DNA of 64,000 nucleotides, from contig JADLBY010000119.1 of NCBI GenBank assembly GCA_020847445.1, forward strand, positions 1-64,000. Reading direction: 5' to 3'. The notes under the pieces are model-generated. The model searched no databases and was not told the origin of the DNA. It saw nothing but the letters and a program-made list of their open reading frames with translations. Origin of the DNA: Sphingomonadaceae bacterium. GTDB lineage: Bacteria > Pseudomonadota > Alphaproteobacteria > Sphingomonadales > Sphingomonadaceae. Positions 43,463 through 52,879 of this stretch are shown here, piece after piece (positions within the stretch are counted from its first letter, which is position 1; each line of letters begins with the position of its first letter). The translations under genes and the position numbers were made by a program.

Positions 43463-45286
43463 CTAAGGACGGTCCCTGAGCAGCGGCAGGCTGATTTCGG
43501 CGAAGCCTTCCTTCACATCGAACCCGCCGCCGGTGGGTGCTACGGCAGCCGTGTTCAGCAGCAGGCCCGCCTTAAGATAGGGATCGGAGCGGAAGGCGCT
43601 CTGCTCCTTGCGGTATTCGCCGCCCAGCGCGAAACGCACCGGGCCGCCCGGCAGGACGAAAAGCGATCCGAGATCACCCGTCACCTGGCCGCTGACCACA
43701 TGCTGGTCGATCCGGGCCGTGCTCACCGAACTGTAGCGGACGAAATCGAGCGCGGCCTGCGAGGCGACGCCATTGCCGAGGAGATTGAGCGGGACGCATT
43801 GCCCAGAAGCGAAGGTGGTCGGCGCATCGTCCCAGTTGTTGGGATCGACCACGCTTTCGCCGGGCAGGTTGATCCGGCAGGTGATCCGGCCCGTGCCCGG
43901 ATCGACGACAGCATCGAGCGCGGCGTAGTAACGGTCGCCCAGTCGCGCGTTGGTCGTGACGATCCGCGACCGCGTCTGGCCATAAACGTAGGACAACTCG
44001 TAGCGCAGGTGGTCGCTGAGCGCGCCGTCCAGTCCAAATACGCCCCGGACGGTTTCGCGGGTCGAACCCTTCCCGCGCTGGCCGATGTCGAAGTTGTCGC
44101 GAGTCATCCAGGCCCCGTCGGGTGCCGCGACCGCACCGAAGCGCTGGAGGAGATAGGCGTTGTCGGGAGACAGATAGCTGTAATAGTCGAAGCTCGGCTG
44201 GCCATAGGAAAGTGCTGTATTGCGGACGTATTTCGCCTCCAGAGAAAGGCGCGCAGCTGGGGAGAACGTATAGCTCGCCAGCAGGTTCGCCGCGTGGCGC
44301 TCGGTTTGAGCGGCGATATCGCCGTAATAGCCAGCGCGCGGGGTGCCCGATCCTCCGAAGGTGCTGCCGCCCGATTGCGGAAGATGGTTGCCGGGATCAT
44401 AGGGCAGGCCGCTGCCGGTGAAGTCCGGCACGCCATCGAGATTGAGGTCGATCGCGCCATCGGGCGCGCTGTCGGCCCAGACTAGGTGGTTGGTCGGCTT
44501 GCGGTCGGGAACGCGGGGATCGTCCCCGTTCTGCAGCAGGTCCACCGGATCGCCGACGATCAGAAAGAACTTGGCCGGATCGCCGAGATAGTCCCGTTGG
44601 TGAGAATCGATGCGGTTCTGCCGAGCAAATTCATAGGCCAGCGCCATATTGCCGCGCCCGTCCGCGAAATTGCGCCCTGCCGTAAGCGAGGCGAACGCGT
44701 GGTAGCCGTCACCGCGCTGGGTGACGCCGTTCTCCATTCGCAGGCGCAGGCCCTGGAAATCCCGTTTGAGCACGAAGTTGACGACGCCCGAGACACCATC
44801 CGCGCCGTAGATCGCCGATGCGCCTCCGGTCAGCACGTCCACTCGCTCGATCAGATCCTGGGGAATGCTGTTGATGTCCACCGCCGCACTGTCGGGAATT
44901 CCCGCGACATGGCGCTTGCCGTTGACCAGGACCAGCGTCCGGTCACGGCCGAGATTGCGCAGGTTGAGCAGGTTCACGCCTGCTTCGCCAAAGCCGAGAT
45001 CGGTCCGGCGACCTGCGGACAGCACCGTCCCTTGCGAGCCGATCAGTGCCGGATTGCGCATGATCGCATCGGTAACGCTGGTCTGGCCGGCTTGCTGAAT
45101 CCGCTGCGCGGTTATCGTAACCAGCGGATTGGGACTTTCTGCTTCGGGACGAGCGATGCGGGTGCCGGTGACGACGATGGTATTGTCACCGGCCTCGTCG
45201 GCGAGTGCCGGAGTGGTGTGGCCTGCCCAGAATGCAAAGCCGAGTATGCCACTTGCCCAGCGCCCCCGCGCAGATACGAATGCCAT
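43463..45286 (-). pseudogene. TonB-dependent receptor, N-terminal part ending at TAG
   Basis: 607 residues from the ATG at 45286, with a GGGGGC ribosome site; an in-frame ATG at 45316 is alternative. A signal peptide ends near PALADEAGD. The TonB-box/plug region (NTIVVTGTRIARPEAESPNP) includes RTDLGFGEAGVNLLNLRNLG and VDVLTGGASAIYGADGVSGV. About half the barrel follows and ends LPLLRDRP before TAG. The substrate is unknown. The interruption would abolish outer-membrane insertion unless the stop is suppressed. Confidence 0.88.
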
Positions 45287-45333
45287 GAATTGCCCCCTAT
45301 TGGGGCGGAATAACATTCACTGCCGCGATGAGG

Positions 45334-45362
45334 AAGGCTTCATTTCAAAGGCTTTAAGCCTT
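45334..45362. promoter_or_regulatory. possible operator between TonB receptor and OmpW genes
   Basis: Three AAGGCTT-type units: aaggctt at 45334-45340, and an almost perfect palindrome aaggctt-t-aagcctt at 45348-45362. It sits in the divergent gap 45287-45414, upstream of both genes, a plausible regulator site. No matching regulator is identified. Confidence 0.4.
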
Positions 45363-45414
45363 GGCCTGTTGCAACTTTCAACATAATGCACAGTGCTAGA
45401 GGGGGTGTTGTTCT

Positions 45415-46122
45415 ATGTCGACAAGTTCTGAGCTATTTTTCTCGCGCGCATCTCGCGCTCTGCTTATGTCCGTCAGGCTGGTATCCCCCTTTGCTGTCGG
45501 GATGCTCGCAGCCGCACCCGCCTACGCCGAAGACTCCATCGGCTGGCATAAGGGTGATATCGTCATCAGAGCTGGCGGCGCTGGTGTGTTTTTCAACAGC
45601 TCGGCAGAAGTCAAAGTCGCCGGGAATGTCGTGCCGGGTGGCAGCGTCAGCCTGTCAAACAATGCGACGGCCAGCGGTGAGTTGGAGTATTTTGTCACTT
45701 CAAACATTTCACTGGCAGCCAATTTCGGTATCCCACCTGAAACGCGCATCACTGGCGCCGGGACGCTTGCACCATTGGGCGTGGCGGGCCGGGTGCGCTA
45801 TGGTTTTGGCGATTTGGTGGCGCGTTATCATGTGGGCGCTGCGGGCCGCTTCTCACCCTTCGCGGGGTTGGGAGTAGGCCGCATTTTCGTGTTCAGCACA
45901 AGGGACGGCTCGGTATCGGGCTTGAGCGCGGACAGCGCGTGGGCGCCCGTGGTTCAGGGCGGCGCGGATTTCCACCTCAATCGCCAGATCAGCCTTTATG
46001 CCAATGTCAGCTATGTTCCGGTGAAGACCGATGCGCGCGGGCTGATGCAGGGTTTGCCGATGACGGCGCGTGTCACCCTGAACCCCACCGTTGTTCAGGC
46101 CGGGCTGTCCTACCGCTTCTGA
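45415..46122 (+). CDS. OmpW-family outer-membrane protein
   Basis: 235 aa. A signal peptide of about 38 residues ends at PAYA. WHKGDIVIRAGGAGVFFNSS opens the eight-stranded barrel. ELEYFVTSNISLAANFGIPP, YHVGAAGRFSPFAGLGVGRI and the terminal AGLSYRF are typical of OmpW. It is probably a small outer-membrane channel for hydrophobic or small solutes. It is divergent from the TonB receptor and convergent with the response-regulator gene 3 bases away. Confidence 0.85.
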   Translation: MSTSSELFFSRASRALLMSVRLVSPFAVGMLAAAPAYAEDSIGWHKGDIVIRAGGAGVFFNSSAEVKVAGNVVPGGSVSLSNNATASGELEYFVTSNISLAANFGIPPETRITGAGTLAPLGVAGRVRYGFGDLVARYHVGAAGRFSPFAGLGVGRIFVFSTRDGSVSGLSADSAWAPVVQGGADFHLNRQISLYANVSYVPVKTDARGLMQGLPMTARVTLNPTVVQAGLSYRF

Positions 46123-46125
46123 ATA

Positions 46126-46773
46126 TCAGACCAGATCGAGCAGCCTTGCCTTGATTGCGGCATCGGTGCGGTTTGCCGCGCCAAGGCAGGTAAGCACTTG
46201 GGCAACGTGCGTTTTCACTGTTGAGGGAGCAAGGTCCAGCGCGCGGGCGATTTCCTTGTTGGATTGCCCCCTTGCGATCAGGCGCAGCACCTCCATCTGC
46301 CGCTCGGTCAACCGTTCGGCGAGGCGCGCCACATCGTCCCGCACGGCGATAACCGATCCATCATCAATCCGCGCTGAGGCGATTTCGGCAAGGCGCGGCG
46401 GCAGGTAACGTCCCCCGGCGAGGATCAGGCGCATCGCCGCTTCGATGATTGATCCGCTGGCCGTCTTAGGTGCGAAACCGGCAACGCCGCGATCCAGCAG
46501 ATCGAGCAGCAAGGCGTCGTCCTCTGTCCCGGTGACAACCAGCAACGGCGTATCAGGCGCGGCGCGGATCATGCCGTCGATCCCGGCCAGCGGAGCGGCC
46601 CCCGGCATGATGAGGTCGCAGACGACCAGATCATAGCCTTGTGCGGCCTTGGCCCACGCGCTCGGAAAGTGGCCGGCAAGATCGACCGCTGCACCGGGCC
46701 AGCCCATTTGCACCGTGCCTGCCAGCGCCTCGCGCACCAAAGCGTGATCGTCGCAAATCAGGAAACTTGTCAT
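46126..46773 (-). CDS. LuxR/NarL-type response regulator
   Basis: 215 aa from the ATG at 46773 (MTSFLICDDHALVREALAGT), which overlaps the kinase stop by 4 bases. The receiver has D9/D10 in CDDHALV, the phospho-acceptor Asp in LVVCDLIMPGA, and Thr and Lys in VVTGTEDDA and GFAPKTA. A LuxR HTH (LTERQMEVLRLIARGQSNKE and DLAPSTVKTHVAQVL) ends the protein. It is the output of the two-component system at 46126-48158. Targets may include the adjacent ompW-like and autotransporter 3 genes. Confidence 0.92.
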   Translation of the reverse strand: MTSFLICDDHALVREALAGTVQMGWPGAAVDLAGHFPSAWAKAAQGYDLVVCDLIMPGAAPLAGIDGMIRAAPDTPLLVVTGTEDDALLLDLLDRGVAGFAPKTASGSIIEAAMRLILAGGRYLPPRLAEIASARIDDGSVIAVRDDVARLAERLTERQMEVLRLIARGQSNKEIARALDLAPSTVKTHVAQVLTCLGAANRTDAAIKARLLDLV

Positions 46774-48158
46774 GTCAGCGCCTCCTTGCCGCGAGTAGCG
46801 ACCGGAAATTCGAGGAAGAATGCGGCCCCATTCAGCCACCTTTGATCCAGCCCGGCATTGCCATCCATCAATCTGGCGATGCGCCGCACCGATGAGAGGC
46901 CCAGCCCGAACCCGCTTTTCACCGCAGCGCGTAAATCCGATCCGCGATAATAATCATCGAAGATCCGCCCCGCATCCACGCGGGCGATGCCGCAGCCATT
47001 GTCGATCACCCAGATGCGGATATGCCCGCCCGAACGCCCCCGGATGTGGCGCGCGCCCATCACGATCCGGGTTGCCCCGCTATGCGCGATGGCATTGCCG
47101 ATCAGATTGCCCAGCGCCCGTTCAAACAGCACCCGGTCCAGCCTGATCCGCCGGGACGTAGGCATGGCCCGAATGCCAATCCCCGCGGCGCTGGCCGCTG
47201 GCGCGAACTGCGCCGCGATCCGTGTCATCGCCGGGCCAAGCCCCACCCGCGTCAGATGCGGATCGACCGCATCGGCCTCCAGCCGCAAATGGTTGAGCAT
47301 GTGCGAGATCAGTTGATCGGCGGAGGCAAACGCCTTGCGCACACCATCCGCCGCGCGGTCACGCTGGGCGGGGTCGGGCGCGCGCAGGGTCTGGTCGAAG
47401 AACAGGCTGGCGGCTTGCAGCGGCTGCCCCAGATCATGGCTGGCCGCCGCGATGAAGCGCGTTTTGGCATCGCGTTCTTCGGCCACGGCTTCCAGCGCGC
47501 GTTCAAGGTCTGCCTTGGCCTGTTCCGCCGCAATTCGCGCAGCTACCGTTTCCGCCACTGTGCCGGGAACATAGCCCGCCAGCACAAACAGCATCAGGCC
47601 GATCACAAAAGCGAATCCGCCCATCGCATAGGCATTGTCGGCACCATCCAGCGCAAACCACAGGGCCAGCGAGCCATTGCTGGCAAGGATGCCAAAGCGA
47701 TTGGCCGCCACATTTTCCGGCGCGGCAATCAGTTGCGCGGGGGAGCATGTCAGGAACATCCCCGCCAGCATCATCCGCCCTGTTTCCGGCAAATACGACA
47801 AGAACCCCCAGATCGCCCATGCGATCAGAATTTGCGACGTGCAGATGATAAAGCGCGATGCCCAGCCCCACACATGCACCGTTTCGCGCGGGCTGGGTTT
47901 GCGCAGCCACATGGCCATCACCAGCACCAGCCAGCCTGCAACGAACAGTCCAGCCGCGATCATCCATGCGGCACGGGCAGGTGCGGGCGCATGGCCGGAT
48001 GTAACAATGCTCACCGCCGCCACCCCGCCCGAATAGGCAATCAGCGTCATCGCCCCCGCCAGGGTCAGCGGACGCAAGGGATGGGTCACCGCGAAATCGG
48101 GTTCGTGGTCTGAAGCGCCCGATGGGTTTGGCGTCTGGTCCGGTGCCGGGTTGAACAT
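46770..48158 (-). CDS. membrane sensor histidine kinase
   Basis: 462 aa from the ATG at 48158; in-frame ATG 48212 and TTG 48278 are alternative starts. Six membrane spans (about residues 28-195) form the sensor. A coiled coil leads to the H-box FIAAASHDLGQPLQAASLFF, N-box ALGNLIGNAIAHSGA and G-boxes WVIDNGCGIARV and SGFGLGLSSVRRI. The HDLGQPL form of the H-box groups it with HPK-type kinases coupled to LuxR regulators. It has no extracytoplasmic domain of note, so it may sense at the membrane. Confidence 0.9.
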   Translation of the reverse strand: MFNPAPDQTPNPSGASDHEPDFAVTHPLRPLTLAGAMTLIAYSGGVAAVSIVTSGHAPAPARAAWMIAAGLFVAGWLVLVMAMWLRKPSPRETVHVWGWASRFIICTSQILIAWAIWGFLSYLPETGRMMLAGMFLTCSPAQLIAAPENVAANRFGILASNGSLALWFALDGADNAYAMGGFAFVIGLMLFVLAGYVPGTVAETVAARIAAEQAKADLERALEAVAEERDAKTRFIAAASHDLGQPLQAASLFFDQTLRAPDPAQRDRAADGVRKAFASADQLISHMLNHLRLEADAVDPHLTRVGLGPAMTRIAAQFAPAASAAGIGIRAMPTSRRIRLDRVLFERALGNLIGNAIAHSGATRIVMGARHIRGRSGGHIRIWVIDNGCGIARVDAGRIFDDYYRGSDLRAAVKSGFGLGLSSVRRIARLMDGNAGLDQRWLNGAAFFLEFPVATRGKEALT

Positions 48159-48440
48159 CCCCCCAGTTACCACCGCGCCGCCAAGATTACATCCGCCAGC
48201 TGGCTCCCCCATCTTGTTCCACCATTTGGGGGAGAGACAAGCCGCAATTGCCCCCGTTACAAAGCCTATCACAAACAATGCGAAATTTTATTTGAACAAG
48301 TGTGGCAGGTTTTTCCGCTGCTTTACGATTACCAAGATGAAGCGACAGATTTCATCGAAACACGGATTCGCGCAGGAAGACAGATTTCAGTGGGTGCGTT
48401 GCGTTGGTGTGCAGCGGGCCGAAACCCGGAGGGCACGCAG

Positions 48441-48851
48441 ATGGCAATGTCAGTATGTTGTTACCAAAAGACGTTCGACGATTCGCTTGCAAAGGCGCGA
48501 GCAAAACTGGCCTTCACCATTGGCAAGGACAACATATTGGCAGGGCGCGAAGGCTTCATGCCGCCCGCAATTTCGCACGTCCGTTCGGCACCTGCCTTCA
48601 TCTTCAAACTGAACGATGAGGGCGAGAGTTGCTACCGTCACGGCATCGTCGGGACTGATGATTTCTGGGAATATCCCGAAAGCATCGCAGCGGACGATAG
48701 TTTTGGGCTGGATGCCGATGAAGGCGCGGTTGGCGGCGCGCAAACAGGCGCGGGCGCAGGCAGCAGCGGTGGATTTCCTTCCGGCCCCACCACGCGCGGC
48801 GGAGATCAGCCACCGTCGGCAGGCGGTAACACTGTTCCGCCCAAGCCGTAA
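48441..48851 (+). CDS. hypothetical protein with Gly/Pro-rich tail
   Basis: 136 aa from the ATG at 48441, which has GGAGGG 9 bases upstream; the frame is open back to 48300. The first 90 residues (SVCCYQKTFDDSLAKARAKL, FIFKLNDEGESCYRHGIVGT) look folded. The rest (VGGAQTGAGAGSSGGFPSGP) is low-complexity. No signal peptide and no family recognised. It precedes autotransporter 3 on the same strand by 54 bases and may be co-transcribed with it. Confidence 0.5.
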   Translation: MAMSVCCYQKTFDDSLAKARAKLAFTIGKDNILAGREGFMPPAISHVRSAPAFIFKLNDEGESCYRHGIVGTDDFWEYPESIAADDSFGLDADEGAVGGAQTGAGAGSSGGFPSGPTTRGGDQPPSAGGNTVPPKP

Positions 48852-48905
48852 GGTAGCGCCGCACTCGCGCCATCAAGACCACTTCAATCAACAGGGAAAA
48901 ACACC

Positions 48906-51623
48906 ATGAACCGCACCAAATCCATTTTGCTTGGCGCAACCGCGCTGGCGCTGTGCGCTGCGCCGCAGGTGGCGTTGGCGCAGACTGCGCCGGGTGCGGC
49001 GGTGGTGTTTTTGCCTGCTCCGGCTGGAGGGGATGCGGGCACCAACACGTCGGTCGGCGGGATTAGCGCTGATGGCACAAGAGTTTCCGGAAGCAATCTC
49101 AACATTCCAGTAATCTGGCTCAACGGCGTTCCGCAAACGTATGACGCCACAGGGCGATACATCAATGAACGTATTAGCGGCAACGGACTGGTGACATCAG
49201 GTTACAACCCCGACCAGCAGGCGAAGAATACAATCATCTGGACAGCGGCAACCGGGTCGTTCCTCGTCGCAGATCGTTCGCCTACCGAAATCGCTACAGG
49301 GTCCGCCGCCATAGATTCCAGCGGAACATATTTCGCCGTCAACACGGGAACATATGATCCTAACAGCACATTCATTTCCCGGAACATTACTGCCTATCGG
49401 TGGACGATTGCCGGAGGCTACCAAAGTCTTGGCAGCTTCGGCCCCACTTGGGCAATGCGCGGCAATGGGATCAGCGGCGACGGCACTATTATTGTCGGTG
49501 AGGCTGACGATAGAAGCGTATCGCCGACAGAGCTGTTTGTTGAAAATCGGGCTGCGTTTCGCTGGAGCGTTACGGGTGGACTAAGCCGTCTCTCAGACTT
49601 GTCTTCAACGCCGGGTGTCGGCCTTGGCACGCATTCGTCCGCAAGAGGGATCAGTCGCGACGGTTCGACTATCGTGGGAGAATCGCGTGGGAGCGACGGT
49701 TTTGTCCAGGCCGTCTATTGGCGCAGCAATTCCATAACCGGCCTTGGCTTTCTGCCCGGATTGGTACCGACAGGAACAGGGACTACAGCGCCGGGATCGA
49801 CGCACGCGCTTGCAGCCAACGCAGACGGATCGATCATAGTTGGCAGCGCATCGGGAGTTGCGAACGATCGCGCCTGGCGCTGGACTGCCGCCAGCGGGAT
49901 GCAGGACCTCAATTTGTTCGCAACCAATGCAGGCCTCAACCTCAACGGGTTCGTGCTGACCGATGCTGTCGGCGTGTCGGACAATGGCCAGTTCATCACT
50001 GGCAACTCGTTCAACAGCGCGCAGGGTCAGTTTCTGGGCTTCGTCCTCCAACTCGCCCAAGTCACCCAATCACAGTTGATCGTCACCATCCGCCTGCCGG
50101 GGGTGACGCAGACCAGCATCGTCAATCAGACGTTCAGCACACAGGTCGATGCCAAGCTCAACGGTGCAACCGTGTTCACCCGCACCGTCACCGATCCGAT
50201 CACCGGGGCGGCGGGGGTAGCTGCGCTGGCCGATGCACGCTCTGCGCTTCAGGTGGGTAGCGGCCTACGCCGCGTGGTGATCGGCGCGCCGGTGCTGATC
50301 TCCAACACCACCACGGTGCTGGGCACCACCAACAGCATGGTCGATGTCGCCAGCGGCACGACGACAAACACCGCCACGGTCAACACCTTCGGCCCCGCCA
50401 CCGTTGCCACCGGCAATCTGGGCACTTGCGCCACGGCGGCGGCGAACAACACAAACCCCACGGGCTGCTCGCTGCCCGGAACGCCCGTGACGGTGGATGC
50501 CGGGATTTTGAACTCCAACGTGTTCACCAACACGATCAATTCGGTAACGCCCACCACCACGCCCACGGTCAACCATCTCATCACTGCGCGCTGGCAAGTC
50601 TCCGCCACGGCAGGCAACCAGTTCGGCACGGTCCACGCGCTGACCGGCGTTGCCGCGTTTGATCGCGGGGACCGGCTGATCGGGCAACTCCTCGGCATGA
50701 GTGGCGGGCAGTCCAGCGGGAGCGACAATCACGTCGCCCGCGCCGCCATGCCGATGCACGATGCCAATGGCCTTGGGGGCGGCGATAGTGGCGGCCTGAC
50801 CATGTTCGGCGGCTATTTCGGCAACTGGTCGCACATTAATGCCGATGGCAGCGTCCCGGTCGCCAGCGTGAAGGGCAACACCAACGGCTTCGTGCTGGGG
50901 CTGGAAAAGCGCCTCGGCTCTGCCCGAGTAGGTGTGGCTGTGGATCACGGCACATCGGACTACACCGTGCGCGATGCCACCTATCCTGAAACGCTCAAGC
51001 TGAAGCACACGCAAGTGGCGCTGTTCGCTGGATGGCAGGGCGGCGGGTTCAGCCTCGATGGTGCGGCCTCATACGGTTTCGGCACGGCCAGAACATCGCT
51101 CACCACGCCCACCTCCCCCGCAACTGCCAACCGCGAAGTGAAAAGCTGGTCGCTCGGCGCACAGGCCGGTTACACCGTGCCGCTGGGCCAGAGCGCCAGC
51201 GTGGAACTGCAGGGCGGGGTGCGGCACGTCTCCGCCAAGCTGGGCGGCTTCACCGAAACCGGCGGACCAAACCCGCTACTGGGCCGCGATCAGACCGTAT
51301 CCCGCACCCGCGCCTATGCCGGGATTGAAGCACAAGCAGGGGTCGCGCTGGGCGGCCTAACCCTCACCCCCCGCATCCACGCCCGCGTCGCGCATGACAG
51401 CGGCGATGCCAGCGGCACGGCGGACCTGGTGTTCGTCTCTGCGCCCAATGGCCCGGTGATGACAGCAGTCGGGCCGGGCGTGGGCAGCACGGTGGCGGAA
51501 CTGGGTGGATCGTTCGATGTGGCGGTATCGGGCAATGTCCACCTGTGGGCAGGCTATGACGGCACCTTCCGCAACGGCGCACAGTCCCACGCGGCCAAGG
51601 CAGGGGTGACGGTGGCGTTTTGA
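48906..51623 (+). CDS. autotransporter 3 with HAF-repeat passenger
   Basis: 905 aa. A signal peptide (MNRTKSILLGATALALCAAP, cleavage near ALA) precedes a passenger of repeated beta-blades with the HAF consensus: GISADGTRVSG, GISGDGTIIVGEA, GISRDGSTIVGES, ANADGSIIVGSAS and GVSDNGQFITG. The linker has VVIGAPVLISNTTTV and FGPATVATGNLGTC, resembling the other two autotransporters. A C-terminal barrel ends AKAGVTVAF. It is a surface-exposed propeller-like protein of unknown ligand. It is divergent from the two-component genes with one small gene between. Confidence 0.9.
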   Translation: MNRTKSILLGATALALCAAPQVALAQTAPGAAVVFLPAPAGGDAGTNTSVGGISADGTRVSGSNLNIPVIWLNGVPQTYDATGRYINERISGNGLVTSGYNPDQQAKNTIIWTAATGSFLVADRSPTEIATGSAAIDSSGTYFAVNTGTYDPNSTFISRNITAYRWTIAGGYQSLGSFGPTWAMRGNGISGDGTIIVGEADDRSVSPTELFVENRAAFRWSVTGGLSRLSDLSSTPGVGLGTHSSARGISRDGSTIVGESRGSDGFVQAVYWRSNSITGLGFLPGLVPTGTGTTAPGSTHALAANADGSIIVGSASGVANDRAWRWTAASGMQDLNLFATNAGLNLNGFVLTDAVGVSDNGQFITGNSFNSAQGQFLGFVLQLAQVTQSQLIVTIRLPGVTQTSIVNQTFSTQVDAKLNGATVFTRTVTDPITGAAGVAALADARSALQVGSGLRRVVIGAPVLISNTTTVLGTTNSMVDVASGTTTNTATVNTFGPATVATGNLGTCATAAANNTNPTGCSLPGTPVTVDAGILNSNVFTNTINSVTPTTTPTVNHLITARWQVSATAGNQFGTVHALTGVAAFDRGDRLIGQLLGMSGGQSSGSDNHVARAAMPMHDANGLGGGDSGGLTMFGGYFGNWSHINADGSVPVASVKGNTNGFVLGLEKRLGSARVGVAVDHGTSDYTVRDATYPETLKLKHTQVALFAGWQGGGFSLDGAASYGFGTARTSLTTPTSPATANREVKSWSLGAQAGYTVPLGQSASVELQGGVRHVSAKLGGFTETGGPNPLLGRDQTVSRTRAYAGIEAQAGVALGGLTLTPRIHARVAHDSGDASGTADLVFVSAPNGPVMTAVGPGVGSTVAELGGSFDVAVSGNVHLWAGYDGTFRNGAQSHAAKAGVTVAF

Positions 51624-51691
51624 CGTAACAGTAGGCCGTGGTGCGGTCGCCCACGATGCAGCCTTGAAGAAAAGGCAGGATGAGTATATAT

Positions 51692-51705
51692 TCCCTCATA
51701 AGGGA
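51692..51705 (+). promoter_or_regulatory. possible autoregulatory operator of toxin-antitoxin pair
   Basis: Inverted repeat tccct-cata-aggga just before the DUF433 gene ATG at 51715. It overlaps the ribosome-binding AGGGAG, so a bound protein would block expression. The role is inferred from position. Confidence 0.4.
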
Positions 51706-51714
51706 GTAATTACC

Positions 51715-52296
51715 ATGCCCACTGAATTTTCCGCGCGAGAGGTAGCCGAACTGGCGAATGTGCCGGTGCGCGCCGTTGACAAGGCTATCGAGGAAAAGGT
51801 GCTGACGGGCATTCGCACGGTCGCGCGTGGTCGTCGGCGTATGCTGCCACTCCATGCCGTGCCTTATGCCGCGATCATCGCGCGTCTGCCGGTCACGCTT
51901 TCGCTCTCAGCCAAGCGCGATCTGGCGCGCACATTGTGCAAGCGTTCGGCTGCCCGGATGACGGTTGAACCGCTGGAGATTGCACCTGCCGTGATGGTCG
52001 ATGTGTCGGCGCTGGTCGGGCCGGACATGGCTGACCGCGCAGCCCGCTATGGCAAGGCGCGGGACAGCCACATCGAAATCAATCCCGACATCATGGGCGG
52101 TACGCCGGTTTTGCGCGGCACGCGGATGACGGTCTATTCGGTCAAGGGCAGGCTCGACGGCGGCGATAGCATCGACGATATTCTGGAGGATAATCCGCAC
52201 CTGACACGCGAGGCGGTCGAAACCGCCGCGCTCTATGCCCGCACCCATCCCATCGTCGGCAGGCCTGGCGGTCGGCCTTGGGCGAAAGCGGCTTGA
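51715..52296 (+). CDS. DUF433-type antitoxin
   Basis: 193 aa from the ATG at 51715. The N-terminal MerR-like helix-turn-helix (FSAREVAELANVPVRAVDKA) precedes a C-terminal DUF433 domain with INPDIMGGTPVLRGTRMTVY and VKGRLDGGDSIDDILEDNPH. DUF433 proteins pair with DUF5615 PIN-like toxins. The stop overlaps the next gene's TTG start. Probably DNA-binding and toxin-neutralising, and it stabilises the island. Confidence 0.85.
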   Translation: MPTEFSAREVAELANVPVRAVDKAIEEKVLTGIRTVARGRRRMLPLHAVPYAAIIARLPVTLSLSAKRDLARTLCKRSAARMTVEPLEIAPAVMVDVSALVGPDMADRAARYGKARDSHIEINPDIMGGTPVLRGTRMTVYSVKGRLDGGDSIDDILEDNPHLTREAVETAALYARTHPIVGRPGGRPWAKAA

Positions 52297-52667
52297 GGCT
52301 CTTCATCGACGAATGCTTGTCTCCACAGCTCGCCCGTCACTTCAATGAGACGGGTGAGCATGATGCGATACACCCGCGCGACATGGGTCGCCTGGGCGAT
52401 CTGGATCATGTCGTGCTTGCGCGTTGCCTTGCGGAAGACCGGGTGATCGTGACGGAAAACGCAGTCGATTTCCGTAAGCTGGTAGCTCGCGAGGAACTGC
52501 ATCCGGGGTTGATCCTGCTGTCGAGCGTCAGCCGTGATCTGTCACTCCAACTGCTGATCGGTGCTATTGCATATCTGGCAACTCTTGGTGAGCCATCGGA
52601 CGTTATCGTCAATCATGTTCTGGAAGTCAGCGGAACGGACAACTTCATTCTGTCGCCGCTGCCCTGA
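52293..52667 (+). CDS. DUF5615 PIN-like toxin
   Basis: 124 aa from the TTG at 52293 overlapping the antitoxin stop (another in-frame TTG is at 52278). LRLFIDECLSPQLARHFNET carries the first acidic PIN residues. HPRDMGRLGDLDHVVLARCL and VIVTENAVDFRKL supply the other acidic positions of a VapC/Mut7-C-type nuclease. The expected action is RNA cleavage; the target is unknown. It forms a coupled module with the DUF433 gene. Confidence 0.83.
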   Translation: MRLFIDECLSPQLARHFNETGEHDAIHPRDMGRLGDLDHVVLARCLAEDRVIVTENAVDFRKLVAREELHPGLILLSSVSRDLSLQLLIGAIAYLATLGEPSDVIVNHVLEVSGTDNFILSPLP

Positions 52668-52822
52668 GCCAGCATAGGCTCTATCGCCAGTGATCTGCTG
52701 AAATTGGCACTGACATGGCTCATCCATTGCACCTTTGGCATTGGTCGGGGCAGGATGACATTCGGCGGGCAGACCACCGGAAGGCAGGTCTGCAATGGTG
52801 TGCGAATCGGGCGTGGAATCTG

Positions 52823-52856
52823 GACATCATCGGCGCAAATCTGCGCCGATGATGTC
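52823..52856. repeat. perfect 15-bp hairpin
   Basis: gacatcatcggcgca (52823-52837) and its exact reverse complement (52842-52856) are separated by aatc. No T-run follows on either side, so it is not a normal terminator. It lies in the 52668-53105 stretch, where no gene is supported, upstream of the AlpA-like gene. Confidence 0.6.
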
Positions 52857-52863
52857 GAATGTC

Positions 52864-52879
52864 GTGGCGTGCACGCCAC
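52864..52879. promoter_or_regulatory. perfect 16-bp palindrome upstream of alpA-like gene
   Basis: gtggcgtgcacgccac is fully self-complementary, 8 bases after the 15-bp hairpin and about 225 bases before the AlpA-like ATG. It could be a dimer-binding operator or part of a recombination/transfer structure. No direct evidence chooses between them. Confidence 0.45.
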
